A stretch of DNA of 16,602 nt from an uncultured Bacteroidota bacterium (GCA_903879995.1 CAIRNW010000133.1:1-16602); one strand, 5' to 3'; counted from the first letter of the stretch, positions 7,103 through 14,743 are shown. Notes: generated by a model from the letters alone, not told the origin. Numbers and translations are program-made.

Positions 7103-8122
7103 ATGAAAAAAATTCTACTTATTGTTCCTTTATTGGTGGTCTTGGCGGGTGGAGCCTGTTCCAAATCAAAGAATGTAGGTGGTGGTACGCCAACACCCAC
7201 ACCAACGCCAACTCCTATCACGCCATTAATTACGTTGGCCCCAGGATGGAAATATTCCGCAACGCTGTCTGTGAATTTTCCTACGGGTATACAGGCATTT
7301 ACTTTTGATACAATTTACAATGGGCGTATGGTTAAGGCGTATTGTGTTGCACTCGATTATGCAAGCGGTCGTTTTGATTTTAAACCTGTACAATCGGCTA
7401 CACTCCGTACTCCCAGCCAATTTGCTGCTGCTGAGACTGGTTTAGTATATGTAGCAATCAATGGGGGTTATTATGGGGGGACTCAATCCTATAGTTTAGT
7501 TAAGTATAATAATGTTGTAAGCGCTCCCAATATCAAGGCGGTTACGCGTACTTATAATGGCTCTTCTACCTCGTACTATCCAACCCGTGCTGCATTGGGT
7601 ATCACTTCAACAGGGGCACCTGCAACTGCATGGATTTATTCGGTGGGTGCCGGTAATGATTTGATTTATCAATACCCTACACCAAGTCCTAACGCAGAAG
7701 GATCCGCTCCACAGCCACAGCCCTCTGAAACTTTTCCTGCGGGTGGGTCTATTTGGAATGTGGTGTCGGCTATTGGAGGATCACCGCTTTTACTCCAGGC
7801 GGGTAATGTGAGAATATCTGATGTGGAAGAATTGATTAACATAAACAATACTACCTCAAGACCACGCACTGCAATTGGTTATACGGCAGCAGGAAGACTG
7901 GTGTTATTGGCAGTAGAAGGGGATAATGCCAATGCAGGATATCCAGGTATCAATTTAGTAGACCTTGCTAACTTGCTAAAATCAATTGGATGTACGGATG
8001 CCATTAATCTGGATGGAGGTGGTTCAACCTCCATGGTGATAGGAAATCGTCTTACGGTTCGCCCGGGTGATAATGGAGTGGAACGTCCTGTGATTAGTGC
8101 CTTGTTGATCAAACAGCGTTAG
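7103..8122 (+). CDS. phosphodiester glycosidase (NAGPA domain) lipoprotein
   Basis: A 339-aa exported protein whose C-terminal part is the phosphodiester glycosidase domain first known from the mammalian uncovering enzyme (N-acetylglucosamine-1-phosphodiester alpha-N-acetylglucosaminidase), which frees a sugar from a sugar-1-phosphodiester. Motifs are VAINGGYYGG at 117-126, AIGGSPLLLQAG at 223-234, RTAIGYTAAGRLVLLAVEG at 255-273 and INLDGGGSTSMV at 301-312, with Asp304 and the Gly-Gly-Gly-Ser stretch as the family hallmark. The signal peptide ends at LAGGAC with Cys19; the lipobox is imperfect (Gly at -3), but the following Ser-Lys-Ser-Lys and the GGG(TP)5 linker fit a surface or periplasmic lipoprotein. 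Last gene of the rightward arm; it ends 9 bp from the convergent DUF4954 gene. The domain call is secure; the sugar removed (GlcNAc, mannose or other) is not known. Confidence 0.93.
   Translation: MKKILLIVPLLVVLAGGACSKSKNVGGGTPTPTPTPTPITPLITLAPGWKYSATLSVNFPTGIQAFTFDTIYNGRMVKAYCVALDYASGRFDFKPVQSATLRTPSQFAAAETGLVYVAINGGYYGGTQSYSLVKYNNVVSAPNIKAVTRTYNGSSTSYYPTRAALGITSTGAPATAWIYSVGAGNDLIYQYPTPSPNAEGSAPQPQPSETFPAGGSIWNVVSAIGGSPLLLQAGNVRISDVEELININNTTSRPRTAIGYTAAGRLVLLAVEGDNANAGYPGINLVDLANLLKSIGCTDAINLDGGGSTSMVIGNRLTVRPGDNGVERPVISALLIKQR
7187..7216 (+). repeat. (Thr-Pro)5 codon repeat in lipoprotein linker
   Basis: Five consecutive Thr-Pro codon pairs (residues 29-38 of the phosphodiester glycosidase) form a short tandem ACN-CCN repeat. 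It encodes a flexible linker between the lipid anchor and the enzyme domain. The codons vary (ACG, ACA, ACT; CCA, CCC, CCT), so the repeat is imperfect at DNA level. The lipoprotein at 2515-3657 has a similar GGGTPTPPTP linker. Confidence 0.75.
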
Positions 8123-8131
8123 TAATCAGCT

Positions 8132-10339
8132 TTATTTTTTGGTTAGTGTAACTCGTAAATGAGCGGCTTGACCTTGAAATAACTTTTCTTTCTCTTCTAA
8201 ATTACTGATGAATGGGTTGTCTTGTAATTTGCCCATGACCTTTTCCATTTCAGCCTCATTGTTATAAAGCATTTTTCTAAATGGATTTTGATAGTCTTTC
8301 TCCCTTGATTTTCTGATCTGTGCCATTATCCAGGTTTGAGTTTGTTCTGCCTCCTCTAGAAGCTGTAGAATTTTATTACGGCTTAGTTGGTTGGCACTGC
8401 AGTTTAAAATTTGCAAGAGAACAGATAAGGCATGATCAAGCTTATCGGCTGTATAGCGTTTACTTTGTTGGTAATACCACTCATGAATTTGATCCCAGCT
8501 TTTTATTTTCCCATTGCAGATATTCTTCTTTACTTGTTCGAGCGCCTGCTCTCTCAAAAGTTGTCCGCCAACATTGATCCAGGTTGATGGTTTATGTTGC
8601 GCCTTTTGACAACGGCTTTTTAAATAGTTCAGCCAATCATTACTATTTGGTTTTAAGCTGAGCAACTCCCTTACGCAGTAATACCGAATTAACCGGTGAT
8701 AGTTTTGATAGGCAGTATTCACTTTAGTCAAGCGGGTTGGTCTTCGGCTATTTTCGGCACCTTTTAGTAAAATAGTGAGCTGTTCAACGGTGTCGGGATC
8801 ATTTTGCAGTAGCGTGCGACCAACGGATGCAACGGATGAGCTGGATGATGACCGATTCTTTTTTATATAGGCTTCTCCTGTACAAGTTTCTAAAATAGTT
8901 AAGCCTTCCAGCATTTCGTTGATGGTATCGGGTGCGAGATAATCGAACTCCAGATAGATTCTTTTATCCGTTCTTCCATCCCTGGCCGGAAATTTTTCGC
9001 TGTTGCGCGCTAAGGCATACAGGTTATACTCAAACCAATACCCTGGCATGATTACCAGTTCATTTTTATCCGTTCCGTTACTGATCAATGAGAATGGGAG
9101 TTGAATATTTAACTCAGCCTGAAAATCTCCTTTGGCTAAAATACTGAAGGAAGCAAAGTAAGAGTTGTGTTTGAGGCTTACACACAAGCCTGGCCAAAAA
9201 CCCCGATTGGCTACCAGTTCGCCATCAGCTGCTCGGGAATTATGATTCGATCCAATCGTTGCACCTGCAGCTAAATTGCTTTGGCCTTGTATGACCGCAG
9301 CGCACAAAAATGAATTATTGTGATGTTGTTCATGTCCGGGAAAGAGCAATGAGTTTAAAACTTCGCAACATGAGATGGTAGAGTTGTCGCCTAAAAAGGA
9401 ATTGATCAAACGAGCGCCATACTTCAATTGCGAATTTGTGCCCATCACAAATCGAACAGCTTTCACGCCATAGAAAATACGGCAACCATATCCTACGATC
9501 CCATTCACTAACTCACAGCCTTCTCCAATTTGTGTAGAAGTTTCTGTAGAGGAAAGAATGGTGATATTCTTAAGCTTATTGGCTCCTTTGATATAAGCAT
9601 CTGTTCCAATCCAGGCATCTTTGATGATTTCACAGTTTTTGATCACTGTTCTATCTCCAATTTTACCGTAGTATCCTCTTTTTCTATCAAACTTATCGTC
9701 TGTAAACTCTTGAAGTTTCTCTAAGAGTTTTTCATTGTCTCTGTATTTTGACCATATCCAGGCGTCAGCCGCCAACATGCCATTGAAGGGTAAAACTTTT
9801 CTTCCTCCATTTTCGTTGGCTAATTCCATCCATATTCTAACCGCAGGATCTTCACCAATTTTTACCACACCGTTTCCAAACTTTGCATGGTCCGTGCTTG
9901 ATAATTCTTGTATGTTTACAAGTAGTACGTCATTGCCTGTAATGATATGACTCATGAAACTAATCTGATCAATCACAACATTATCTCCAATATCACAGCT
10001 GATAATGGTACTGTTGTAGATCCCCACAGGCATTCTCAAATTGTTGAACTCATGAAATAGAGGCTCCAGTTTACCAATCCTGATTTTTCCAAAAAAACTA
10101 CAGCGTTTTACCAGTTTAGGATCAAAGGTTGGGGCAACTTCAATATTATTCCAATCGTCAGCGCTATTATCGTTGCGAACCAGTGTCTGTATTTCTTTCG
10201 CTGATAATTTTCGGTATAAAGTTTTAGATCGATGTTGCCTATTCCGTAGATAATACTCATCTTTTCCATTAGGAATAAAAGCAGGGTCTATAAATCCAAA
10301 CCCCAGTGAGGAAAGGGGTTGTTTATTGATTTTATTCAT
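8132..10339 (-). CDS. DUF4954 family protein with left-handed beta-helix
   Basis: A 735-aa cytoplasmic-looking protein without signal peptide. I recognise it as the DUF4954 type found in Bacteroidota. The middle (about 105-380) has repeated hexapeptide-like turns such as STIISCDIGDNVVIDQ (110-125), AWIGTDAYIKG (242-252), TSTQIGEGCELVNGIVGYGC (267-286) and NSFLGDNSTISCCEVLNSLL (313-332), which fit a left-handed parallel beta-helix as in sugar-nucleotide acyltransferases and pyrophosphorylases. ATIGSNHNSRAADGE (360-374) is a strong, probably functional motif. The C-terminal third (about 510-735) is rich in helices, and a run of six Ser (497-502) marks the hinge. It starts 17 bp after the glmS stop and is probably co-transcribed, which hints at a role near amino-sugar or UDP-sugar metabolism. 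That role is inference; no reaction is known to me. Confidence 0.86.
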   Translation of the reverse strand: MNKINKQPLSSLGFGFIDPAFIPNGKDEYYLRNRQHRSKTLYRKLSAKEIQTLVRNDNSADDWNNIEVAPTFDPKLVKRCSFFGKIRIGKLEPLFHEFNNLRMPVGIYNSTIISCDIGDNVVIDQISFMSHIITGNDVLLVNIQELSSTDHAKFGNGVVKIGEDPAVRIWMELANENGGRKVLPFNGMLAADAWIWSKYRDNEKLLEKLQEFTDDKFDRKRGYYGKIGDRTVIKNCEIIKDAWIGTDAYIKGANKLKNITILSSTETSTQIGEGCELVNGIVGYGCRIFYGVKAVRFVMGTNSQLKYGARLINSFLGDNSTISCCEVLNSLLFPGHEQHHNNSFLCAAVIQGQSNLAAGATIGSNHNSRAADGELVANRGFWPGLCVSLKHNSYFASFSILAKGDFQAELNIQLPFSLISNGTDKNELVIMPGYWFEYNLYALARNSEKFPARDGRTDKRIYLEFDYLAPDTINEMLEGLTILETCTGEAYIKKNRSSSSSSVASVGRTLLQNDPDTVEQLTILLKGAENSRRPTRLTKVNTAYQNYHRLIRYYCVRELLSLKPNSNDWLNYLKSRCQKAQHKPSTWINVGGQLLREQALEQVKKNICNGKIKSWDQIHEWYYQQSKRYTADKLDHALSVLLQILNCSANQLSRNKILQLLEEAEQTQTWIMAQIRKSREKDYQNPFRKMLYNNEAEMEKVMGKLQDNPFISNLEEKEKLFQGQAAHLRVTLTKK

Positions 10340-10356
10340 AGGATCGGTTTAATGGT

Positions 10357-12192
10357 TTATTCTACCGTAACGGACTTGGCCAGGTTGCGCGGCTTATCTA
10401 CATCGCAGCCTCTTGCTACCCCAATATAATAGGCAAGTAGCTGTAATGGAATTACTGTTAACAGGGGTGCCAGCATTTCATCACAGACGGGTACTATCAT
10501 AGCAGATTCACTCAGTGATATTGCCGTTTCGTCTCCCTCGGATACCACTGCAATGACTTTCCCCTTTCTTGCCTTTATTTCCTGCATATTGCTAATCACT
10601 TTTTCGTGATAGCTGTCTCGAGTGGCTACAAATACTACGGGGAGCTGATCATCTACCAAGGCGATAGGGCCATGTTTCATTTCTGCCGCCGGGTAACCCT
10701 CTGCATGGATATAAGAGATCTCCTTCAATTTTAATGCACCCTCTAAAGCAACGGGAAAATTGTAGCCTCGGCCGAGATATAAAAAGTCGCGCGCAGCTGC
10801 ATATTTTTCCGCAATGGATTGAATGGGGGCTATATCATTTAAAATTTGCTGCACTTTACCAGGAATTTCTTCCAGCTCACTTAATAAGTAGCTTATTCGT
10901 TCGGCTGGCATGGTGCCTCTTAGCTGTGCAATTTTGAGCGCCATCATACTTAAAACGGCAAGTTGCGCTGTAAAAGCTTTAGTGGAGGCTACACCAATTT
11001 CCGGACCCGCATGTGTGTAAGCGCCGGCATGACTGATTCTTGCAATGGAAGAACCTACGACGTTGACAACTCCGAGAATAATTGCTCCCTTTGCTTTTGC
11101 ATTTTCGATGGCAACCAGCGTATCGGCCGTCTCGCCACTTTGTGATATGGCAATAATTACATCTCCTGGATGTATAACAGGATTTCTATAACGAAATTCT
11201 GATGCATATTCCACTTCTACATTAATACGGCAACACTCTTCAAAAATATATTCTGCCGTTAGACCTGCATGCCAACTGGTGCCACAAGCCACCATAATAA
11301 TACGGTTAGCTGAACAGATCTCTTTGGCATATTGCTCAATACCACTAAGTGTAATTTTATTTTTCTGTGCATCCAAACGACCACGCAGACAATCATAAAT
11401 TGTTTGCGGTTGTTCAAAAATTTCTTTGAGCATAAAGTGATCGAATCCGCCCTTTTCAATCGCTGCTAATTCAATATCTAACTTTTGTACATAGGGTGTT
11501 AAAACTTCATTGCCCAGATTTTTTAAGATCAATTCGTCCGGACGAATAATTGCTAATTCATAGTCATTTACATAAACCACTTCTTTGGTGTATTCCAGCA
11601 TGGGGGAGGCATCAGAACCTAAAAAGTGCTCTCCTTTACCTACCCCAATTACAAGTGGACTTCCTTTTCGAGCGGCTAGTATAGTATCTGGGTTGTCTTG
11701 TTCAATGAGCAGAATTACATACGCGCCTGTTACTCGTTTTAATGCAATGCGAACCGCCTCCTCCAGTGAGCAATGGTTATTTTCTTTTATTTCGTCAATA
11801 AAGTTGAGTAACACTTCTGTATCGGTATCGCTGATGAATTGGTAACCTTTTTGGAGTAGCTCTTGTTTTAATTGGTTATAGTTTTCTATAATTCCATTGT
11901 GAATCATGGCAAGTTTGCCACTTGCAGAAAGATGCGGGTGTGCATTTCGGTCGCTCGGCTCACCATGAGTAGCCCAACGGGTATGTCCAATGCCCGTACG
12001 GCCTGCTATATTTTTACCAACTACATGCTCCTCCAGATCGGCAACCTTCCCCATTTTTTTATATACCTGTAGTGACTGATTATGCAATGCAATTCCTGCA
12101 CTGTCATACCCTCGGTACTCTAATCTTTTCAAGCCCTTTACAACAACGGGAAATGCATCACGATAACCTGTATAGCCAACAATTCCGCACAT
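10357..12192 (-). CDS. glmS: glutamine-fructose-6-phosphate aminotransferase (isomerizing)
   Basis: A full-length 611-aa GlmS, which makes glucosamine-6-phosphate from fructose-6-phosphate and glutamine, the first step towards UDP-GlcNAc for peptidoglycan and lipopolysaccharide. The glutaminase domain begins with MCGIVGYTG, Cys2 being the N-terminal nucleophile after Met removal, and shows YRGYDSAG (26-33), GHTRWATHGEPSDRNAHPH (69-87), HNGIIENY (98-105) and Asp124. Two SIS sugar-isomerase domains follow (about 290-430 and 460-600), with ACGTSWHA (302-309), SQSGETADT (350-358), GPEIGVASTKAFT (396-408) and HAEGYPAAEMKHGP (496-509). The C-terminus KSVTVE is the invariant end of the family, its Lys606 being the expected fructose-6-phosphate-binding residue. 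A consensus -7 box lies just upstream (12212-12219), and the DUF4954 gene follows after 17 bp. Confidence 0.98.
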   Translation of the reverse strand: MCGIVGYTGYRDAFPVVVKGLKRLEYRGYDSAGIALHNQSLQVYKKMGKVADLEEHVVGKNIAGRTGIGHTRWATHGEPSDRNAHPHLSASGKLAMIHNGIIENYNQLKQELLQKGYQFISDTDTEVLLNFIDEIKENNHCSLEEAVRIALKRVTGAYVILLIEQDNPDTILAARKGSPLVIGVGKGEHFLGSDASPMLEYTKEVVYVNDYELAIIRPDELILKNLGNEVLTPYVQKLDIELAAIEKGGFDHFMLKEIFEQPQTIYDCLRGRLDAQKNKITLSGIEQYAKEICSANRIIMVACGTSWHAGLTAEYIFEECCRINVEVEYASEFRYRNPVIHPGDVIIAISQSGETADTLVAIENAKAKGAIILGVVNVVGSSIARISHAGAYTHAGPEIGVASTKAFTAQLAVLSMMALKIAQLRGTMPAERISYLLSELEEIPGKVQQILNDIAPIQSIAEKYAAARDFLYLGRGYNFPVALEGALKLKEISYIHAEGYPAAEMKHGPIALVDDQLPVVFVATRDSYHEKVISNMQEIKARKGKVIAVVSEGDETAISLSESAMIVPVCDEMLAPLLTVIPLQLLAYYIGVARGCDVDKPRNLAKSVTVE

Positions 12193-12211
12193 AGACAGTA
12201 GTTTGTTAGCT

Positions 12212-12219
12212 CAAATATA
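12212..12219 (-). promoter_or_regulatory. -7 box TATATTTG of the glmS promoter
   Basis: On the minus strand the octamer TATATTTG matches the Bacteroidota -7 consensus TAnnTTTG exactly. It would start the transcript about 13 nt before the glmS ATG. The -33 element is weak: a T-rich stretch (GTTTTTCG) lies at roughly the right distance, but no exact TTG. The leader is too short for a glmS ribozyme or a riboswitch. Confidence 0.5.
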
Positions 12220-12299
12220 TTGGGAGACTTGATACGAAAAACGGAATTGCAACCTTTTAAAAGATAACCCCTATTTATAAAAAAAATTAAAAAGTAAGA

Positions 12300-13688
12300 T
12301 TAGATTAAAATATCTCTTAGTAAGAGATACGCAGTGCCAAAATAAATGAGTAGACCAGTCACGTCTACTAGCGTTGCAATGAATGGAGTTGAAGAAGCCG
12401 CTGGGTCTGCACCTAAGCGTTTTAATAATAATGGTAGCATGGATCCCATGAGTGTTCCCCATAAAACTACGCCGATCAATGCCATACCAATTGCTAAGCC
12501 TACTTGATAATAATGTTCTCCGAAAAGTGAAAGAAATTGGTGTCCTCCTACTACAATTCCAAATCCAATTAATCCCAATGTTAATCCCATGAAAAATCCG
12601 GATTGTAATTCCCTGCGTGCAATCCTCCACCAATCTTTGACTGTTATTTCTCCAAGCGCCATCGCTTGTATAATCAGTGTGGCAGCTTGCGAGCCACTAT
12701 TTCCACCACTTGAAATAATGAGTGGAATGAATGTAGATAGTACCAATACGTGCTCCAGTGTTTTTTGGAAGCCTGACATGGCTGCGATGGTTAATGTTTC
12801 ACCAATAAATAGAATCAGTAACCAGATAATTCTCTTTTTATATAATTTAAATAGGGGGATATCGAGGTATGGTTCCTCAAGCGCTTCCGTACCTCCCATT
12901 TTCTGCATATCCTCACTAAATTCTTCACCGGCTACCCAAAGTATATCATCGATCGTAACAATTCCAAGCAGTTTATTGCTTTGACTGACTACGGGCAAGG
13001 CTACCCGATTATTCATTTTAAACGTTTCACTGGCTGTTTCCTGATCATCTTCAGGATGAAGCGCAATAACTCGGCCATCAATTAGTTCTTCCACTTTTTT
13101 TTGTGGAGCACTCAGGATGATGTCGCTGATACGTATATCGTCAATTAATTCTCCCTTTTCATTAATAACGTAGATCACGTTGATGGTCTCGCTGTCTTTT
13201 CCATACTTACGAATGGTTGCAAAAACTTCCTCTACTGTGTTACTGGCATAGACATAAACGTAGTCGGGTGTCATCAATCGGCCAATACTATTCTCGGGAT
13301 ATCCCAACAGGGATAATGTTACCTTTCTTTCTTCAGGGTCCAGCAGTTTTATGAGCTCACGAACTACATTGCTGGGTAATTCCTCCAAAAAGTCTGTACG
13401 GTCATCAGCAGGCAGCTCATTCAGCAACAGCGCAGTGGTGTTGGCTGGCAATTTTCTGATGATACTTTTTTGGCTTGAGAGATCCAGGATTTTAAAAACA
13501 CTTGCTGCCCGGTGTGTAGACATGCTAGCAATGATAGTGGTATCCTCATCTGGGTAATGCTCCACTAATTCAGCTACTTCACTGATATTTTGATCATCCA
13601 AGAAAGCATGCAACTTTGCCACATCTTTTTCTGCTAGCATCGCTTCAAATTCAGCAGCTAAAATCCCTTGTGTTTGCTCCATGGACAT
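12300..13688 (-). CDS. mgtE: magnesium transporter MgtE
   Basis: An Mg2+ channel/transporter of the inner membrane, 462 aa from the start chosen here. In that numbering an N-terminal helical domain (about 4-135) carries the family motifs LPADDRTDFLEELP (92-105) and IGRLMTPDYV (135-144). A pair of CBS domains (about 140-255) senses Mg2+. Five membrane segments follow from about 287, with the signature PLIISSGGNSGSQAATLIIQ (322-341) and LVDVTGLLIYF near the end, whose Asp442 matches the pore aspartate of known MgtE. The frame stays open 30 codons further to an ATG at 13778, but that extension is basic, unlike MgtE, and overlaps the SET gene. A TACTTTTG box at 13694-13701 also argues for a start at 13688 or 13682. 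The last codons lie in a 9-bp inverted repeat. No M-box riboswitch fits in the short leader. Confidence 0.95.
   Translation of the reverse strand: MSMEQTQGILAAEFEAMLAEKDVAKLHAFLDDQNISEVAELVEHYPDEDTTIIASMSTHRAASVFKILDLSSQKSIIRKLPANTTALLLNELPADDRTDFLEELPSNVVRELIKLLDPEERKVTLSLLGYPENSIGRLMTPDYVYVYASNTVEEVFATIRKYGKDSETINVIYVINEKGELIDDIRISDIILSAPQKKVEELIDGRVIALHPEDDQETASETFKMNNRVALPVVSQSNKLLGIVTIDDILWVAGEEFSEDMQKMGGTEALEEPYLDIPLFKLYKKRIIWLLILFIGETLTIAAMSGFQKTLEHVLVLSTFIPLIISSGGNSGSQAATLIIQAMALGEITVKDWWRIARRELQSGFFMGLTLGLIGFGIVVGGHQFLSLFGEHYYQVGLAIGMALIGVVLWGTLMGSMLPLLLKRLGADPAASSTPFIATLVDVTGLLIYFGTAYLLLRDILI
12311..12329 (-). terminator. perfect inverted repeat at the mgtE 3' end, possible terminator
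   Basis: A perfect 9-bp inverted repeat with a single central base, able to form an 8-bp stem with a 3-nt loop, covers the last sense codons of mgtE. On the transcript it is followed by TTTTAATC and, further on, by T-rich sequence between 12299 and 12270. The stem is A/T-rich with only two G/C pairs, so it would be a weak terminator; it may be coincidental. Confidence 0.3.
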
Positions 13689-13693
13689 CCTGG

Positions 13694-13701
13694 CAAAAGT
13701 A
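13694..13701 (-). promoter_or_regulatory. -7 box TACTTTTG of the mgtE promoter
   Basis: On the minus strand TACTTTTG matches TAnnTTTG exactly. It lies just 5 bp before the ATG at 13688 and 11 bp before the ATG at 13682, giving a very short or absent leader. A TTG occurs 25 bp upstream, slightly beyond the usual spacing. If this promoter is used, the ATG at 13778 would lie outside the transcript. Confidence 0.45.
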
Positions 13702-13740
13702 CAAAGGAAAATGCGTACTTCGTGGTCAAGTATTCTCCTT

Positions 13741-14130
13741 ATGATATTGCCTTGTCTTTTTATTGCTCCATCTTCCACGCATGGCAGAGGTGTATTTACA
13801 ACTCAATCGCTTGCAGCGGGTGTAATCATTGAAATATCGCCAGTGCTTGTGCTGTCACCATCGGATCGATTGCTAGTTGATCAAACCCTTCTTCATGATT
13901 ATATTTTTGAATGGGGAGAGGACCGATCGAGTGCAGCTGTTGCATTAGGATATCTCTCTATATACAATCATGCATGTCCAAGCAATTGCGTATATGAAAT
14001 GGATTTTGAAACGGGGTTGATGCGAATTAGCACTGTGGTTGCTATTCAGGCCGGAGCTGAGTTATCCATTAACTACCATGGAGACTTTGATAATGATGCT
14101 CCTTTGTGGTTTTCAACAAAAATTCCCTGA
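13741..14130 (+). CDS. small stand-alone SET domain protein
   Basis: A 129-aa protein consisting of little more than a SET domain, the fold of protein lysine methyltransferases using S-adenosylmethionine. Motifs are LFIAPSSTHGRGVF (6-19), FEWGED (56-61), YNHACPSNC (75-83), standing for the NHxxxxN cofactor motif, and GAELSINYHGDFDND (105-119). The start at 13741 gives the N-terminus MILPCLFIAP, typical of such bacterial proteins. The frame also contains an ATG at 13681, but that adds 20 unrelated residues and overlaps mgtE. There is no signal peptide in the chosen form, so it is cytoplasmic. It is transcribed divergently from mgtE and ends before a strong terminator. The protein target is unknown, and a methyltransferase activity is presumed from the fold only. 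Confidence 0.85.
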   Translation: MILPCLFIAPSSTHGRGVFTTQSLAAGVIIEISPVLVLSPSDRLLVDQTLLHDYIFEWGEDRSSAAVALGYLSIYNHACPSNCVYEMDFETGLMRISTVVAIQAGAELSINYHGDFDNDAPLWFSTKIP

Positions 14131-14152
14131 CGTGTTATCGGTATGCAATAAA

Positions 14153-14176
14153 AAACCCCGCACAATGGCGGGGTTT
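14153..14176. terminator. bidirectional intrinsic terminator
   Basis: A perfect 9-bp stem AAACCCCGC / GCGGGGTTT with a 6-nt loop lies between the convergent SET gene (ends 14130) and the CHRD gene (ends 14195). On the minus strand the stem continues into a run of six T; on the plus strand it is followed by TTTATATTATAATT. It therefore can stop transcription from both sides, with the stronger T-tract on the minus strand (CHRD side). Confidence 0.88.
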
Positions 14177-14194
14177 ATATTATAATTAAACTTC

Positions 14195-14704
14195 TTAGAA
14201 TTTAATTTGTGCTCTCAGCTCTCCAAGTGGGAATGCGGCTGTACGAATACTTACATAATAAACTCCGTTCAGCAAATTCTCTTCTGTAATCAAAACACCA
14301 TCTACAAATAAACGACCACTGTAGGATCCACAACTAGTGTTTGTGAAAGTGGCACATCTTGTGATGCCAGATAGCGTGAACAGTTGAATTGGGTTTGCAG
14401 GAAATCCAGCTGGAGCCATTCCATGAATTGACATACCAGGAATGGGAGAAGTAGCAACAGGACCACTCAAACCAGACCAACGAATGGTGTAGGATAATAA
14501 TTTAGTAGTTGTGTTGTAATGGATATCCATCGTGCCTAATGCAGAAGAGGGACTAGGAGGAAAGTTCTGTGCACCAGTTAATGGAACATCTACGCGACTG
14601 TACTCTTTTCTAACAAAAAGATCGTCATCACGATCGCAGGCTCCCAAGGATAATAAAAGGGTAGCAGCAACTAAAAAACGAGCAGTAGTTTGGAACAGTT
14701 TCAT
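14195..14704 (-). CDS. CHRD domain lipoprotein
   Basis: A 169-aa exported lipoprotein. The signal peptide ends in SLGAC with Cys23 as the lipid site, followed by the acidic DRDDD, a kind of motif linked to outer-membrane or surface sorting in Bacteroidota. Residues about 36-169 form a CHRD domain (first described in chordin), a small beta-rich fold: VPLTGAQNFPP (40-50), ALGTMDIHYN (55-64), SIHGMAP (92-98) and the ending FPLGELRAQIKF (158-169), where GE(I/L)RGQI-like ends are usual. Cys117 and Cys125 could form a disulfide. The function of bacterial CHRD proteins is not established. It stands alone between the terminator and mutS; a one-mismatch -7 box (TACTTTTA, minus strand, 14727-14720) lies upstream. 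Confidence 0.9.
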   Translation of the reverse strand: MKLFQTTARFLVAATLLLSLGACDRDDDLFVRKEYSRVDVPLTGAQNFPPSPSSALGTMDIHYNTTTKLLSYTIRWSGLSGPVATSPIPGMSIHGMAPAGFPANPIQLFTLSGITRCATFTNTSCGSYSGRLFVDGVLITEENLLNGVYYVSIRTAAFPLGELRAQIKF

Positions 14705-14743
14705 TGAAACAGATTTTCGTAAAAGTAATACAATTTTTTGATT

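Noticed and set aside
349..8122. Canonical polysaccharide utilization locus
   Set aside because: No SusC/SusD pair or associated regulator is in the window, so the label cannot be supported; these genes could lie beyond the left edge.
8123..8131. Terminator between the convergent phosphodiester glycosidase and DUF4954 genes
   Set aside because: The gap is 9 bp, and no stem followed by a T-run is visible in or next to it.
12193..12299. glmS ribozyme or riboswitch in the glmS leader
   Set aside because: The gap is 107 bp, the probable transcript start is about 13 nt from the ATG, and no ribozyme-like core is visible.
12271..12984. Open frames of 120 aa (minus, 12271-12633) and 131 aa (plus, 12589-12984) across the mgtE region
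   Set aside because: They lie within or antisense to the membrane domain of mgtE, have no family resemblance and low-complexity composition; mgtE explains the DNA.
13681..13740. N-terminal 20-residue extension of the SET protein
   Set aside because: The family-like N-terminus begins at Met 13741, and the extension overlaps the mgtE start.
13689..13740. M-box magnesium riboswitch before mgtE
   Set aside because: The leader is only a few bases long if the consensus box is the promoter; there is no room.
13689..13778. N-terminal 30-residue extension of MgtE
   Set aside because: It is basic, unlike MgtE N-termini, overlaps the SET gene and lies upstream of a consensus promoter box.
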